Below, in pieces: positions 35,793 to 45,022 of a stretch of 64,000 nt of DNA. Below the pieces are notes generated by a model, which saw only the letters and a program-made list of their open reading frames with translations, did not search any database and was not told where the DNA came from. The stretch comes from Streptomyces sp. DvalAA-43 (GTDB lineage: Bacteria > Actinomycetota > Actinomycetes > Streptomycetales > Streptomycetaceae). Location of the stretch: the NCBI RefSeq assembly GCF_900091725.1, contig NZ_FMBW01000071.1, positions 62,001-126,000 on the forward strand. Direction: 5' to 3'. How positions within the stretch are numbered: position 1 is the stretch's first letter; every line of letters begins with the position of its first letter. Position numbers and translations under genes: made by a program.

Positions 35793-35826
35793 AAGCCCCA
35801 GGTCACGGCGAGTGAGTCCTGAGGCT
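35793..35826 (-). terminator. Imperfect terminator hairpin attached to attL
   Basis: AAGCCCCAGG pairs imperfectly with CCTGAGGCTT (35793-35826), directly before the attL tRNA fragment. Its position parallels the tRNA terminator at the right end. Confidence 0.5.
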
Positions 35827-35832
35827 TCCACA

Positions 35833-35875
35833 GAGCCGCCTTCGGGATTCGAACCCGAGACCTACGCATTACGAG
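35833..35875. repeat. attL: 43-bp exact copy of the tRNA-Thr 3' half
   Basis: Identical over 43 bases and in the same orientation to 59605-59647, the discriminator-to-anticodon-loop part of the intact tRNA-Thr(CGT). Sequence on either side differs (an A before, ACCAT after). This is the displaced 3' end left by site-specific integration into the tRNA. Confidence 0.88.
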
Positions 35876-35993
35876 ACCATGAGCGATCGTGTTGCGTGGT
35901 GCCTCGTCGTGCTGCCCGGTGATGTTCTGCCTGATCAGAGCACGTCCAACATGTTGACCGGTGCCACCCCGTGATGCAACGTCCAAAGGCGTC

Positions 35994-36013
35994 CGGCCAC
36001 CGAATGGCCACCG
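35994..36013 (+). repeat. 20-bp end repeat, left copy
   Basis: CGGCCACCGAATGGCCACCG; contains GGCCACC twice. The right copy at 59382-59401 differs by one base. They lie 118 and 203 bp inside the att repeats, as arm-type integrase sites would. Confidence 0.5.
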
Positions 36014-36066
36014 AGACCGGTCGCAGTGGGCTCGGCGTGACCTGGAAGCTGCTTTGTCGCACTCCT

Positions 36067-36288
36067 ACAGTCACCCTATCCGAGGAGTTGGCAGCGGCCA
36101 ATGAGCGGTTGACCGCGCGGCTGTCGGAGCTGGAGCGGCGTCTTGGCCTCAACTCGGGCAACTCCTCGATGCCGCCCTCGTCGGACAATTTCGGGCGGCC
36201 GGAGAAGAAGGCGGCACCCAGGAGCAGACGCAAGAGGGACCGTCAGCCCGGGGCTGGCGACAATGACCGAGTGAGGTTCCCCCGATGA
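36067..36288 (+). pseudogene. IS66-family transposase remnant (N-terminal part only)
   Basis: Encodes the characteristic IS66 TnpC opening: a Leu/Glu helix (EELAAANERLTARLSELERR) followed by GLNSGNSSMPPSSD and a basic RKRDRQPG segment. A full transposase has over 450 residues; here the frame stops after about 73, and no downstream portion or inverted repeats are visible. It is a truncated insertion-sequence scar between attL and the helicase gene. Confidence 0.8.
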
Positions 36289-36336
36289 GAGGGGCGCCCC
36301 CGTCCGCTGCGTGCATGATGTGCGGAACTGGACCGT

Positions 36337-39300
36337 TCAGAGTCCCTGGAGCTGCTCGATGATCTGCATGGGGCTCTTCTCCAAGGTGAACCAGTCTGCG
36401 ACGACGATCCGACCCGCGTCTTGCGTGTACTCAAGCGCGGCATCCAGCGCGGGCTGGAGGTCGGTGCTCACCGCGTCCATTTCGCACATGTGGAGCGGAT
36501 GCTTCGCCACCACGGCGTGGCGCAGGCCCCCGCCCGAGGCGAAGGCCAATCCGGGCAGATCCCCGTTGAGGAGGGTGCCCTTCAACATCTTCTGGAGGCC
36601 GGTCAGGGACCGGCGGGCGCGGTCGGCGGAGGTGCTGGCGAGACCGCCTGACAGGACAGTCAGCAGGTCACCGGCGAGCCGCCAATCGAGTAGGGAGTGG
36701 TAGGCCATGTTCGAGTAGTCGCGCAGGCAGCGGGGGCACGAGGAGGTGCAGATTCCCGCGTGCTCGGTCTGCCTCAGCGCGTCCAGGTAGGTATGGACGG
36801 CCTGCATGAACTCGGCGATCACCTGCGGGCTGCCGAGGTGCGTGCTGAAGCCCGCACCGTTCTCCAGGGCATCGGCCAGGAAGGCGTAGGCGACAGGGCC
36901 GTCTGGGTGCGGTCCGGCGTGGATTCCGGCCAGCAGTTCCTGTCGGCCGACATCGAGGAACTGGGCGGCAGCGCTGCGCAGGAGGAACGCGAGCGAGTAC
37001 CAGGCGGCCCGCCTGCCCTGGCTGATGTCGCCGCCGTAGGCGGGGGCAGTAGGGGTGAGGTTGAGCCGGTAGCTGTGAGCCTCGTCGACAGCGGAAACCG
37101 GGCCGAGGAAGAAGAAGTCCGTGGGCAGGACGGCACCCAGGGCCACCTGCTGCTGGTCGCCGGTGTTCATTCCTGTGGCGAGGTACCCACCCCAGGGGCC
37201 CGCTGCGCGGCGCAATGAGAACAGGTCGCCGTTGTTGTCGTTGATGATGTACCGCTCGCCCGGTCCGGAGTAGACGTGTGCTTCCTCCCAGGAGGCGAAG
37301 CGGAGGGTCAAGAGGTTCGCGGCTGCCCGGGACGAGACCGTGTTCGGAGTCCAGGCGAAGACCCCGTCGAAGTCGCGCGGAGCACTGGCCCGGAACCCGG
37401 CGGGTTCCCGCAGGTCAACGACGTCGTAGTCGTCGGCCTCGCAGGTCGGGCAGGTGCCCTCGCTGCTGGACGGCGTCTTCTCGACGTGGTTGCAGACGCG
37501 GCACAGGCCCACGATCCGGGGGTGTTCCAGTGGTTCCGCGACGGGCCTCACGCCCCTGGGCATGGGCTCGAAATCGGTGATGCCGGTGACGGTGTAAACC
37601 TTGCCGTCCTTGACCACCTCGCTGCCCGGTGCGAACTGTGAGACGGACATGGCAATGTCACGGTCGATGGTGTTGCCGGGCGGCCACGGGAACCTCTTCT
37701 GCGGGACGTCCAGGTAGAGCTGCCGGACGCGGGTCGGGAAGCCGAACATGGGCAGCACGCCCGCATGCGCCAGCCGCTCGCTGAGCTCCTCGGCGCCTGC
37801 GGGCATAGCGGCCACCTCGGTGATGCGGCGCAGCAGCTTTTCCCGCCACTGGCTTCCGAGGAGGTCGGCGGACTGGAGCGGGGTGAAGGCGGTGAGGGCC
37901 TGTGCCGTCGCGGCCAGAACGCTGCTCTGCTGGTCGAGCCAGTCCCGTACGTCAGGCAGGGCGGCAGCCCAGTCCCTGGCCTTGCCGAACTCGCCGTGCA
38001 CGCTGCCCGAGCCGCCATGGGTGTCGAGGCCGCGGAACGCGAGGCGCAGAACCTCGGCGGCCATGGCCCGTTCCAGGATCTCCGGACGCTCGAGGGTGAG
38101 ATAGGGCGGGGGCGTGGGGTCGTTGGTGATGGACGACGGGTTCGCGAAATAGTGCTCGTCGTGGCTGCGTCCCCGGCAGACCGTGAGGGCGGCCGCCACG
38201 GGAGAGGAGCGGCGGCCCGCGCGTCCGACCCGCTGCTGGTAGTTGAAGCGGCTCGGCGGCATGTTGGCCATCAGGACTGCGGAGAGCGGCCCGATGTCTA
38301 CGCCGGCTTCCATCGTGGTGGTGACCGACAGAAGGTCGATCCCGTGCACGAGCGGAACCTCAGGCGGGTCGTTGAGGAAGACCTGCTGGAAGCGGGCCTG
38401 GCGTGACTGGGCATCGAGGCGATCGGTCTGCCCCGTCAGCTCGGCGCAGTTCAGGCGGAAGGCGGCGCGGCCGCTGGCGGCCTTCCAGGCGTAGTAGTCG
38501 CTCGCCTCGGGGTTTGCGTCGGGCGCCGAATGGGTGAGGAGCTGGCTGCGGCACCGCGTGCAGGTTCCGGCGCTCGGCGTGAGGTGACGGCGTCCGCAGT
38601 GGGTGCACGTCCAGGAGTGGCCAGGAGAGGGCTGTACAGCCGTCTTCCTCGGGTCGATGAGGTAGTCGCGTACGGTGCCGCTGCCCCAGGCGGCTTCCGC
38701 CGCAGCCTGTACGTCGTCGGGATGCATGCCCTGACGTTCGGCGACGCCTGCCCAGAATTCCTTGAGCCGTGGCGGGGGCTTGTCCCTGCCTTCGCGGAGA
38801 CTGGTGAAGCGGCGGAGTTCGGCGAGGATCCGAAGGCTCGCTCGGCCGAGGCCGTCGCGGTCCGGTGTGGCTGGCGCAGGGGTGACCGAGCCCAGGCCGA
38901 GCGACTCGATGTCGCGGCCAGCGCCGGAGAACAAGGCTTCGAGGGTGTTCTCCAGGAGGCCGTCTTCAGAGCTGAGGGCGGCCTGCGCCGCGTCCGAGGT
39001 GTTCGCCTGGAGTGCGGGAGGCTGCTGCTCCCAGTCGAAGAGCTCGTGCCAGGGCTGGTTCTGGACACGCTGCACACTCGGTTTTGGGCCGGCGGGGTTG
39101 ACTCCCAGGGAGAGCAAACGCGTGTTGACGTGCACCTTGGCCAGGGAGTCGAGCGTCGGAGGGGAGGAGAGCCGTTCTCCCGCCGCGGCTGCGGCGTGTT
39201 CGTCGCCGTCCATCAGTGCCAGACGCAGGGCACTCAGATCGTTCTTGTTCCGCGTGCGGAGGCGCTCGATGGCGTCGGCAATGTCTGGCGACTGTGCTCC

Positions 39301-41709
39301 TCCCGCATCACGGACGGCGGCGACGTCCTCGGCGATGGCGGCGGACTTTCCGAGTTCGTCCAGGGCGAGGAGACGGACGAGGTCCTGGTAGTGGCGCAGC
39401 TCCATGCCCGCAGAGAGCTTCGCGGCGTCCTGCCGACTGTCGGTGAAGACGATCAGCTTGCGTTCGGCGGGGTCGGTGAACTGCTCAGCCAGCTCGTCCG
39501 ACAGCACCTGGTTGATCTTCTCGAAACCGGTCCTCATCGTCCGTACGGGCGAGGTCAGCCGTACGGGGTCCGTGATGGGCCTGCGCGTGCGGTCCTTGGC
39601 GTAGCGGCGCTCCCAGTCGGCTCCGCAGCAGGGGCTGCGGGTGGGGAAGGGCGGGAGGGAGGAGAGGGCGAGCCTGGACTGGCCGGTCTTCTTGTCTGCA
39701 GGAGTGCTTACGTGGAAGGTCCAGCCGGTGAAACCGGCTTCCCGGTTGCGCAGGTGTCCGCTGGCCGGATCGTAGACGCTGCGCCGGAAGGCGAAGGTGA
39801 CACTGCCCTTGTCCGCGCTCCACTCGGCGTCGTCGTCAGCGCGCTGGGGCTTCGTGGACGGCCAATAGACGACGTAGTTGGCCGCCGTGCGCTCCTTGCC
39901 CGTCTGGTCGGGAACCCGGGAGAGGTCGGGGCTGTCGGGGAGCAGGACAGAATTGAAGAGATTGCCTCCGGTGGCGTTCTGAGGGGCGTAGCCGCCGAAC
40001 ATCGCCTCACCACAGGACTGGCAGTAGAGCAGCTCCAGGACACGGGCGCCGCAGTCGCAGGACGCGCGCGGGACGGAGTAGATCCTGCCGACGAATCGTT
40101 CGGAGTGCATGAGCGGGGTGGGAACCTCAGGGCACTGGCGGTCGGTGCAGGCCCACATTCCCGCGACGTTGCGGAAGAAGAGGTGGATACGGATCCGGGG
40201 CAGACTACTGGCTCCGGCAGCCGCCGCAGCGCGGATGGCGGTCGCCGTGCCGTGCAGGGCCAGGTCGGCTTCCTCCTTGCTGTTGGCAGGGAAGAGCTTC
40301 CTGGCTAGGGAGGCGGCGGCCATCGACGGGGCGGAGGGCGCGCTCGATCCGGCGCCAAGCGCGCTGGCCAGCGCGTCCGCCGCGCGGGTCGTGGCGAGCA
40401 GCTGGGCGGCCTCAACTGGATCGGGTTTCGTACGGGAGTACTCCGCCAGCTGGGCGGCCGCCGCGGAGATGTTCTCGGGGCCCTGGGCGCGGGGCGCGGC
40501 CTCTCCGGGGATGAAGTGGAAGGAGCCTTCGTCCGCGGCGAAGAACTCCTGGAGGAAGAGGCGGTCCGTATCGCGGGTCTCGTCCAGCGAGGCGGATGCG
40601 GCGAGGATGCGGAGCTTCTCGGGGCGTCGGCTCAGGCCGAGCCGGTGCACGAGATTGCGGATCAGGTACGCGGTCTCGGTGCCCTGCGTCCCGCGGTACA
40701 TGTGGAGCTCGTCCAACACCAGGGTGAACCGGGCGTCGTCGTACGAGTCCAGCCACTGTTCCGTGCTGCGGAAGAAGTCCTCGTCGCGGCTGCGCTGGAG
40801 CATCACGTTGAGCATGGAGTAGTTCGTGATCAAGATGTCGGGGGACGCGTGGTACATGTCCCACCGGCTGCGCATCTCCGCTCCGTCCAGGCGGGGGGCG
40901 AAGTAGCGAACGTCCTCCTTGCCACTCTCCTCGGCGGCCTTGCGGGCTCGCTCGCTGCGGGCGGCGGTGGTCTTTAGGTAGGTGCGTAGCTCGTCGACGG
41001 CGAAGCGCTGGTCCGGGCCTCCGGTGACGGGGGTGCTGCCGGTGAAGCGCCCGAAGTAGAAGCGGTGGCCCTGCCGGTGCTCTTCAAGCCACTCGCGGAC
41101 CAGGTCGCTGTCCAGGGCGCGCCTGAGCCTGACGAGCTGGTCGTCGACGAGTGCGTTCATCGGGTAGAGGATCATCGCCCGGACTGCGGGGGCGTGCCCG
41201 GTCTCGCCCTCCCGCTGCGGGCGGTAGTCCGTAGAAGCCCGCTCCCACCACCGGTTGAGTACGGCGGGGGCCCCCTTCCAATCCACTGACTCGCGCAGCA
41301 GATCGGCCAGAATGGGCAGGAGGAACGCTTCGGTCTTCCCGGATCCGGTGCCCGCAGTGATCACCGCGTTCCGCCCGGCGGCCATCGTGCTCGCCAGAGC
41401 CCGTTCCTGGTGGGTGTAGAGCTGCATGCCCTCCTCGAAGAGCCCGCGCTCGGCGAATCCCGCCAGTTCGGCGGGGGCGCCGGCGGCCTTGGCCGACTCG
41501 GCGATGCTGTGCCCTGTGAGGCCGTACTCGGGCCGGAGCTCGACGAACGGGTCGGCGAAGACACCGCCGGGCTGATCGAGCAGGGCCCGGCGCTCGGCCT
41601 GGAGGGCGTCGTCGCGGAGCCGGAAGGCGGTGTCGTAGTAGCGCAGGTAGGCGTCGACCAGGGCTTTGTGCGTGGCGAAGGCGTCCAGGCCAGACAGGGG
41701 CATGCTCAT
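36337..41709 (-). CDS. Large DEAD/DEAH-type helicase with DUF1998-like zinc-binding C-terminus
   Basis: A 1790-aa SF2 helicase. Walker A AGTGSGKT is at 119-126 and motif II is DELH (333-336); motif III-like AASASLDE and motif VI QQRVGRAGRR (late in the protein) complete the core, which is split by a roughly 800-residue insertion. Several Cys pairs (CDCG, CQSCG, CTHCGRR with CTRCRS, CRVCNHV with CPTCEA) suggest zinc ribbons, and the C-terminal CTSSCPRCLRDYSN matches the DUF1998/MrfA-type zinc-binding region. MrfA-like helicases act in DNA repair; related ones occur in phage defence (DISARM DrmA/DrmB). The ATG at 41709 overlaps the stop of the upstream gene (ATGA). Last gene of a three-gene operon. 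Confidence 0.88.
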   Translation of the reverse strand: MSMPLSGLDAFATHKALVDAYLRYYDTAFRLRDDALQAERRALLDQPGGVFADPFVELRPEYGLTGHSIAESAKAAGAPAELAGFAERGLFEEGMQLYTHQERALASTMAAGRNAVITAGTGSGKTEAFLLPILADLLRESVDWKGAPAVLNRWWERASTDYRPQREGETGHAPAVRAMILYPMNALVDDQLVRLRRALDSDLVREWLEEHRQGHRFYFGRFTGSTPVTGGPDQRFAVDELRTYLKTTAARSERARKAAEESGKEDVRYFAPRLDGAEMRSRWDMYHASPDILITNYSMLNVMLQRSRDEDFFRSTEQWLDSYDDARFTLVLDELHMYRGTQGTETAYLIRNLVHRLGLSRRPEKLRILAASASLDETRDTDRLFLQEFFAADEGSFHFIPGEAAPRAQGPENISAAAAQLAEYSRTKPDPVEAAQLLATTRAADALASALGAGSSAPSAPSMAAASLARKLFPANSKEEADLALHGTATAIRAAAAAGASSLPRIRIHLFFRNVAGMWACTDRQCPEVPTPLMHSERFVGRIYSVPRASCDCGARVLELLYCQSCGEAMFGGYAPQNATGGNLFNSVLLPDSPDLSRVPDQTGKERTAANYVVYWPSTKPQRADDDAEWSADKGSVTFAFRRSVYDPASGHLRNREAGFTGWTFHVSTPADKKTGQSRLALSSLPPFPTRSPCCGADWERRYAKDRTRRPITDPVRLTSPVRTMRTGFEKINQVLSDELAEQFTDPAERKLIVFTDSRQDAAKLSAGMELRHYQDLVRLLALDELGKSAAIAEDVAAVRDAGGAQSPDIADAIERLRTRNKNDLSALRLALMDGDEHAAAAAGERLSSPPTLDSLAKVHVNTRLLSLGVNPAGPKPSVQRVQNQPWHELFDWEQQPPALQANTSDAAQAALSSEDGLLENTLEALFSGAGRDIESLGLGSVTPAPATPDRDGLGRASLRILAELRRFTSLREGRDKPPPRLKEFWAGVAERQGMHPDDVQAAAEAAWGSGTVRDYLIDPRKTAVQPSPGHSWTCTHCGRRHLTPSAGTCTRCRSQLLTHSAPDANPEASDYYAWKAASGRAAFRLNCAELTGQTDRLDAQSRQARFQQVFLNDPPEVPLVHGIDLLSVTTTMEAGVDIGPLSAVLMANMPPSRFNYQQRVGRAGRRSSPVAAALTVCRGRSHDEHYFANPSSITNDPTPPPYLTLERPEILERAMAAEVLRLAFRGLDTHGGSGSVHGEFGKARDWAAALPDVRDWLDQQSSVLAATAQALTAFTPLQSADLLGSQWREKLLRRITEVAAMPAGAEELSERLAHAGVLPMFGFPTRVRQLYLDVPQKRFPWPPGNTIDRDIAMSVSQFAPGSEVVKDGKVYTVTGITDFEPMPRGVRPVAEPLEHPRIVGLCRVCNHVEKTPSSSEGTCPTCEADDYDVVDLREPAGFRASAPRDFDGVFAWTPNTVSSRAAANLLTLRFASWEEAHVYSGPGERYIINDNNGDLFSLRRAAGPWGGYLATGMNTGDQQQVALGAVLPTDFFFLGPVSAVDEAHSYRLNLTPTAPAYGGDISQGRRAAWYSLAFLLRSAAAQFLDVGRQELLAGIHAGPHPDGPVAYAFLADALENGAGFSTHLGSPQVIAEFMQAVHTYLDALRQTEHAGICTSSCPRCLRDYSNMAYHSLLDWRLAGDLLTVLSGGLASTSADRARRSLTGLQKMLKGTLLNGDLPGLAFASGGGLRHAVVAKHPLHMCEMDAVSTDLQPALDAALEYTQDAGRIVVADWFTLEKSPMQIIEQLQGL

Positions 41710-42665
41710 GCGGTCTCCAGGCGGCGGTGCAGAGTGTGGGCGATGCGCTCGGCGATGAAGAAGGGGACTCCGTCGTAGTGCTCCGTGTTCGCCGTACGCA
41801 GGCTCGCGAGCCCTGTGCATAGGACGGCTGTGCGTTCCTGAGCCAAGGGCAGGGAAGTCTTGCGATCGGCGGTCAGGCGTCCCAGAGCATTGCGTCCTGC
41901 CTGCCCCCGAACGGGATGATCAGCCTTCCACCGCAGGGGGAGTACTGACGGACGGAGGGCGTGGTGGATGCCGGCCCTGCGGTCGACGCTATGCCAGGTC
42001 CGCTCCGGGGGAAGGACGCGGGTATGGAGGCCCGGCGCCGCCTGGCGGGGAGGCTCGCACAGGAGCGCGTAGCGGTCCATCCGGCCGAACTGCTTGTACT
42101 TGTACAGGCCGGGTACGGGCCTGCGGCCGAGGAGACCCACGGGGCGGAACCGGCCGGTGAGGGGATCGAGCAGTTCGGCCACGTTGTCGGGTGCCGGTGG
42201 AGCCATCTCCGTCCCCGGGGCGAACGCGCTGAGGGACCGGGAAGCAGACTCAGCCGCGCAAGGGACGACCGTAGCGCTGACAACCGCGGCGAACTCGTGG
42301 AGGCGGGACGGCTCCGTGTACTGCAGCCACAGGGCCGCTGGCAGCGGTATCCCGGACTGCTCATGCTGTTGCGGCATGGCCACCGCCCCGTGCTTCCTGT
42401 AGAAGTCCGGGTCGGTGGGCCGGGCGCCGGTGAGCACGGCGGTCTGGGTGTTCCCGGGCAGGTCGGTGACCTCGCAGGGGTTCGTGCGCCACTGGTCGCC
42501 GCGCCAGTCGATGGTGACGATGCCGAGCGCCTCGATGCGGCTGAGCCACTGGGTGACGGGCTTCCTCTCGTGGCCGCTGGCCCATGACGCGTCACGGATG
42601 AGCGTGCGAAGGGATCCGGTGCCTTGCTCCGCCATCCAGGAAATGAAGAAGTCCGGCTCAAACAC
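41706..42665 (-). CDS. Unknown protein, middle gene of the helicase operon
   Basis: A 319-aa protein that I do not recognise. The first about 60 residues (ISWMAEQGTGSLRTLIRDAS, then KPVTQWLSRIEALGIVTIDW) look like a winged helix. A loosely conserved middle part and a C-terminal segment (PLRWKADHPV, LPLAQERTAVLCTGLASLRT, VPFFIAERIAHTLHRRLE) follow; the latter pattern is seen next to large DUF1998-type helicases, as far as I recall. The GTG start at 42665 overlaps the stop of the upstream gene by eight bases and its own stop overlaps the helicase start by four, so the three genes are translationally coupled. Confidence 0.7.
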   Translation of the reverse strand: MFEPDFFISWMAEQGTGSLRTLIRDASWASGHERKPVTQWLSRIEALGIVTIDWRGDQWRTNPCEVTDLPGNTQTAVLTGARPTDPDFYRKHGAVAMPQQHEQSGIPLPAALWLQYTEPSRLHEFAAVVSATVVPCAAESASRSLSAFAPGTEMAPPAPDNVAELLDPLTGRFRPVGLLGRRPVPGLYKYKQFGRMDRYALLCEPPRQAAPGLHTRVLPPERTWHSVDRRAGIHHALRPSVLPLRWKADHPVRGQAGRNALGRLTADRKTSLPLAQERTAVLCTGLASLRTANTEHYDGVPFFIAERIAHTLHRRLETA

Positions 42666-44676
42666 GCGTGAATCCCCCTCGCGGGAACTGACTCAGGGCG
42701 GCTTCCCTGTAGCGCTTCCACAAGGTGGCGTGGGGGGCCCCTGTCAGGCCGAACAGAGCGATCTTGCTCCAGAAGTCCTTGGCGGCCCGGCTCAGGGTTC
42801 CGAAGTCCGGATCCTGTGACCGCAGCAACGTGACGGCAGGTGCCCCGGTCGCGGAAATGACCACCAGCCACACGGCCTCGGGAGGGACGGGTACGCGTGC
42901 TATCCCGCCGCCACCGAGGACCGGGGCGCGATCCTTCCACCACGCGGGCTCCTGCGGACGCCGGATAGTGAGGAAGTGTCCTCGCGCCGTAAGGAAGCGC
43001 GCGTCTCCGTCCAGCGGGACGGTAACGCTGCCGGAGGGCGTACCGGAAGCAGAGCCAACCGGATGGCCTGCCTGGGGCTCCGCCCCCTGATCCAGGTAGA
43101 AGTCAGCCTCCGCGCCGCCGGCGGTGAGCACGTGTCGGCCTGGAGCCAAGTCTTTACCGCGCAACACCACCAGGCCGTCGGCGGGGACGAGCAGGGGCTG
43201 ACCGTCCAGAGTGACCAGTCCGGGCTCGCGGAACTCCTGGGGAACCATCACATCGGGCTCCCCGCCCAGCAGGAACAGCGAACGGTGGTTCCATTCCTTC
43301 TGCACGCGCAGTCCGTTGCGCAGGCTCAGTCGGTGGCCCGGGACATGGCGGATGTTCTGAATACCGGATCGTGACAGAGCGGCTGTCAGCACCGACTCGT
43401 CGGTGAACTGCAGCTCGGGAGTGATGTGCCAGCCCTGAAGCGGGGCGGCTCCAGGCTGGTACCACCGATGGCCCGTATCAGTCAGGAGCCTCTGAAGCCG
43501 ACTCTGGCCGGATTTGGTGAACAGGAATGTGTAGGGCTCGAAGACGGTCAGCACGTCCGTATCCGTCCAGCCTCCGGCGACCGGGTCTTCGCGCAGGGCC
43601 AGGACATCGCGGCCACGTTCGATCCGTACGGCCGTCTTCGCCCCTCGTGCGGTGAACCCGTGCTGGAGAGCCTGTGCCACAACGGGTATCGCCCCTGAGA
43701 GCGCGTACGCCTGATCCGAGGCACCCGAAGCGAGTTCCAGCGTTCCGCCGGGGTGCTGGAGGGAGTCGCGGGCCACGCCGCCCACGGCCTCCGCGTGCCA
43801 GCGCACCTCCCACCCCATGAAGTCCTCTTCGAGCACCACGCGCAGGGACACGGGGAGCAGGCCACCGTCGATACAGCCGTGCGCGGCGGTCCCGTCCCAG
43901 CCCTCCAGCAGCGTGGCCAGCAAAGGCTCCAGGAGACGGCTCTCGGTCTGGGAATCAAGCGCCTGGCGAAGCCTCTGGGACAGGCCCTTTGGGTTGATGA
44001 CGCTCCACCCCTTGAGCTTCTCCAGCAGCCACGCACCGTCCGCCGGCTGCCCGGGGGACACATGGGATGCCTCGAAGAACCGGATCAGGGCCGTGTGATC
44101 GGAGGCCCTGACCAGCGCCTGGGACTGGGCGTAGCCAATCTTCCGGAGCGTGGGGTTCTCTTTGATCGTGCTGAGACCACGCCCCCCGGCCTGCTCCCGG
44201 AGCCATTCGTCCAGGTAGCCCCACTGGTCAACGACGGCGCTGTAGTAGTTCTCAAGTGGCTTCCGGTGCCGATCGCCGCCCCAGGGGGGCTGGAGCACTT
44301 CAGCGAGGCGCGCGTAGTACGCGGGAGCCCCGACTCCCCGTTCGTTCCGCCGCATGTTTGCAGCTGCCAGGACTGTCGCCGCGAGGAGCGGCAGGCAGGG
44401 GGGTGGATCCTCGCGCTTCCCAAGCCTCCAGGTTCGGCAGCGGTCGACGACTGGCGTGTACGGGTTCCCGTGCCAGGCGAGTGCGGAGCTCACTGCGGTG
44501 CCGAGCTCTTCGACCTCATCTTCCCCCCGGAGGGTGAGTAGCTCTGCTTTGTCGATGAAGAAAAGGACCGGAGTACCCCTCCGGTGCTCGCCGAAGAACA
44601 CACTGGCCAGGCGGGCCTGCCACCATTCGAATGCAGCCCAGTAACTCGAAGGGTGATTGCCGGACCGCGCACTCAT
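42658..44676 (-). CDS. Unknown 672-aa protein, first gene of the helicase operon
   Basis: A large soluble protein with no family that I recognise. It starts at ATG 44676 (MSARSGNHPSSYWAAFEWWQ) after GGAGCAGG; an open extension to 44811 is unlike a real N-terminus. There is a helical N-terminal half (to about residue 330), then a beta-rich part with FMGWEVRWHAEAVGGVARDS, ARGAKTAVRIERGRDVLALR and GLVTLDGQPLLVPADGLVVL segments, suggesting beta-sandwich or receptor-like domains. No Walker, nuclease or methylase motif is visible. Eight-base overlap with the next gene shows operon coupling to the DUF1998-type helicase. Confidence 0.7.
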   Translation of the reverse strand: MSARSGNHPSSYWAAFEWWQARLASVFFGEHRRGTPVLFFIDKAELLTLRGEDEVEELGTAVSSALAWHGNPYTPVVDRCRTWRLGKREDPPPCLPLLAATVLAAANMRRNERGVGAPAYYARLAEVLQPPWGGDRHRKPLENYYSAVVDQWGYLDEWLREQAGGRGLSTIKENPTLRKIGYAQSQALVRASDHTALIRFFEASHVSPGQPADGAWLLEKLKGWSVINPKGLSQRLRQALDSQTESRLLEPLLATLLEGWDGTAAHGCIDGGLLPVSLRVVLEEDFMGWEVRWHAEAVGGVARDSLQHPGGTLELASGASDQAYALSGAIPVVAQALQHGFTARGAKTAVRIERGRDVLALREDPVAGGWTDTDVLTVFEPYTFLFTKSGQSRLQRLLTDTGHRWYQPGAAPLQGWHITPELQFTDESVLTAALSRSGIQNIRHVPGHRLSLRNGLRVQKEWNHRSLFLLGGEPDVMVPQEFREPGLVTLDGQPLLVPADGLVVLRGKDLAPGRHVLTAGGAEADFYLDQGAEPQAGHPVGSASGTPSGSVTVPLDGDARFLTARGHFLTIRRPQEPAWWKDRAPVLGGGGIARVPVPPEAVWLVVISATGAPAVTLLRSQDPDFGTLSRAAKDFWSKIALFGLTGAPHATLWKRYREAALSQFPRGGFTRV

Positions 44677-45022
44677 CGGCCTGCTCCGTGACGGGGGCTG
44701 GCCCCGGCGGCTGAACCTGCCGCCCGGCTTCGCGCAGGCAGCACAACAACCTTGCGCACGTGCATGAACAGCCCCCCACCTCACGAAATCATGCTGATGA
44801 GCAGACAGCACGCCACAGATTTATCACCTCGCAGCTGTCGGTTCATAGTTACCGGGTTTCTGGGTGGGAGGTGACGCCAGGCTGCTTTGTGATTGTTCAA
44901 AAGGCCTGCGGATGTCACCGCGCCGATGGATGATAGGAGGATTTCCTTAGCTCTGGCTTTCCGGCTCGGCCGTCAGCAAGAAGTCACGCCACCCTTGAGA
45001 GGTGCATCCAGTCAACGGCCCG
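44677..45022. other. 346-bp gap with the likely promoter of the helicase operon
   Basis: Lies between the caspase gene stop (45023) and the first gene of the helicase operon, both on the minus strand. It is less GC-rich than its neighbours (for example TTGTGATTGTTCAAAAGG). No gene seen; the operon promoter is expected here but I cannot pick clear -35/-10 boxes. Confidence 0.4.

Noticed and set aside
41873-42943. Alternative frame ending in a plausible YSPCGGRLIIPFGG segment, suggesting a frameshift in the 319-aa gene
   Set aside because: The 319-aa frame is open through both overlaps with its neighbours and its C-terminal part looks like a coding sequence; the other frame is low-complexity upstream.
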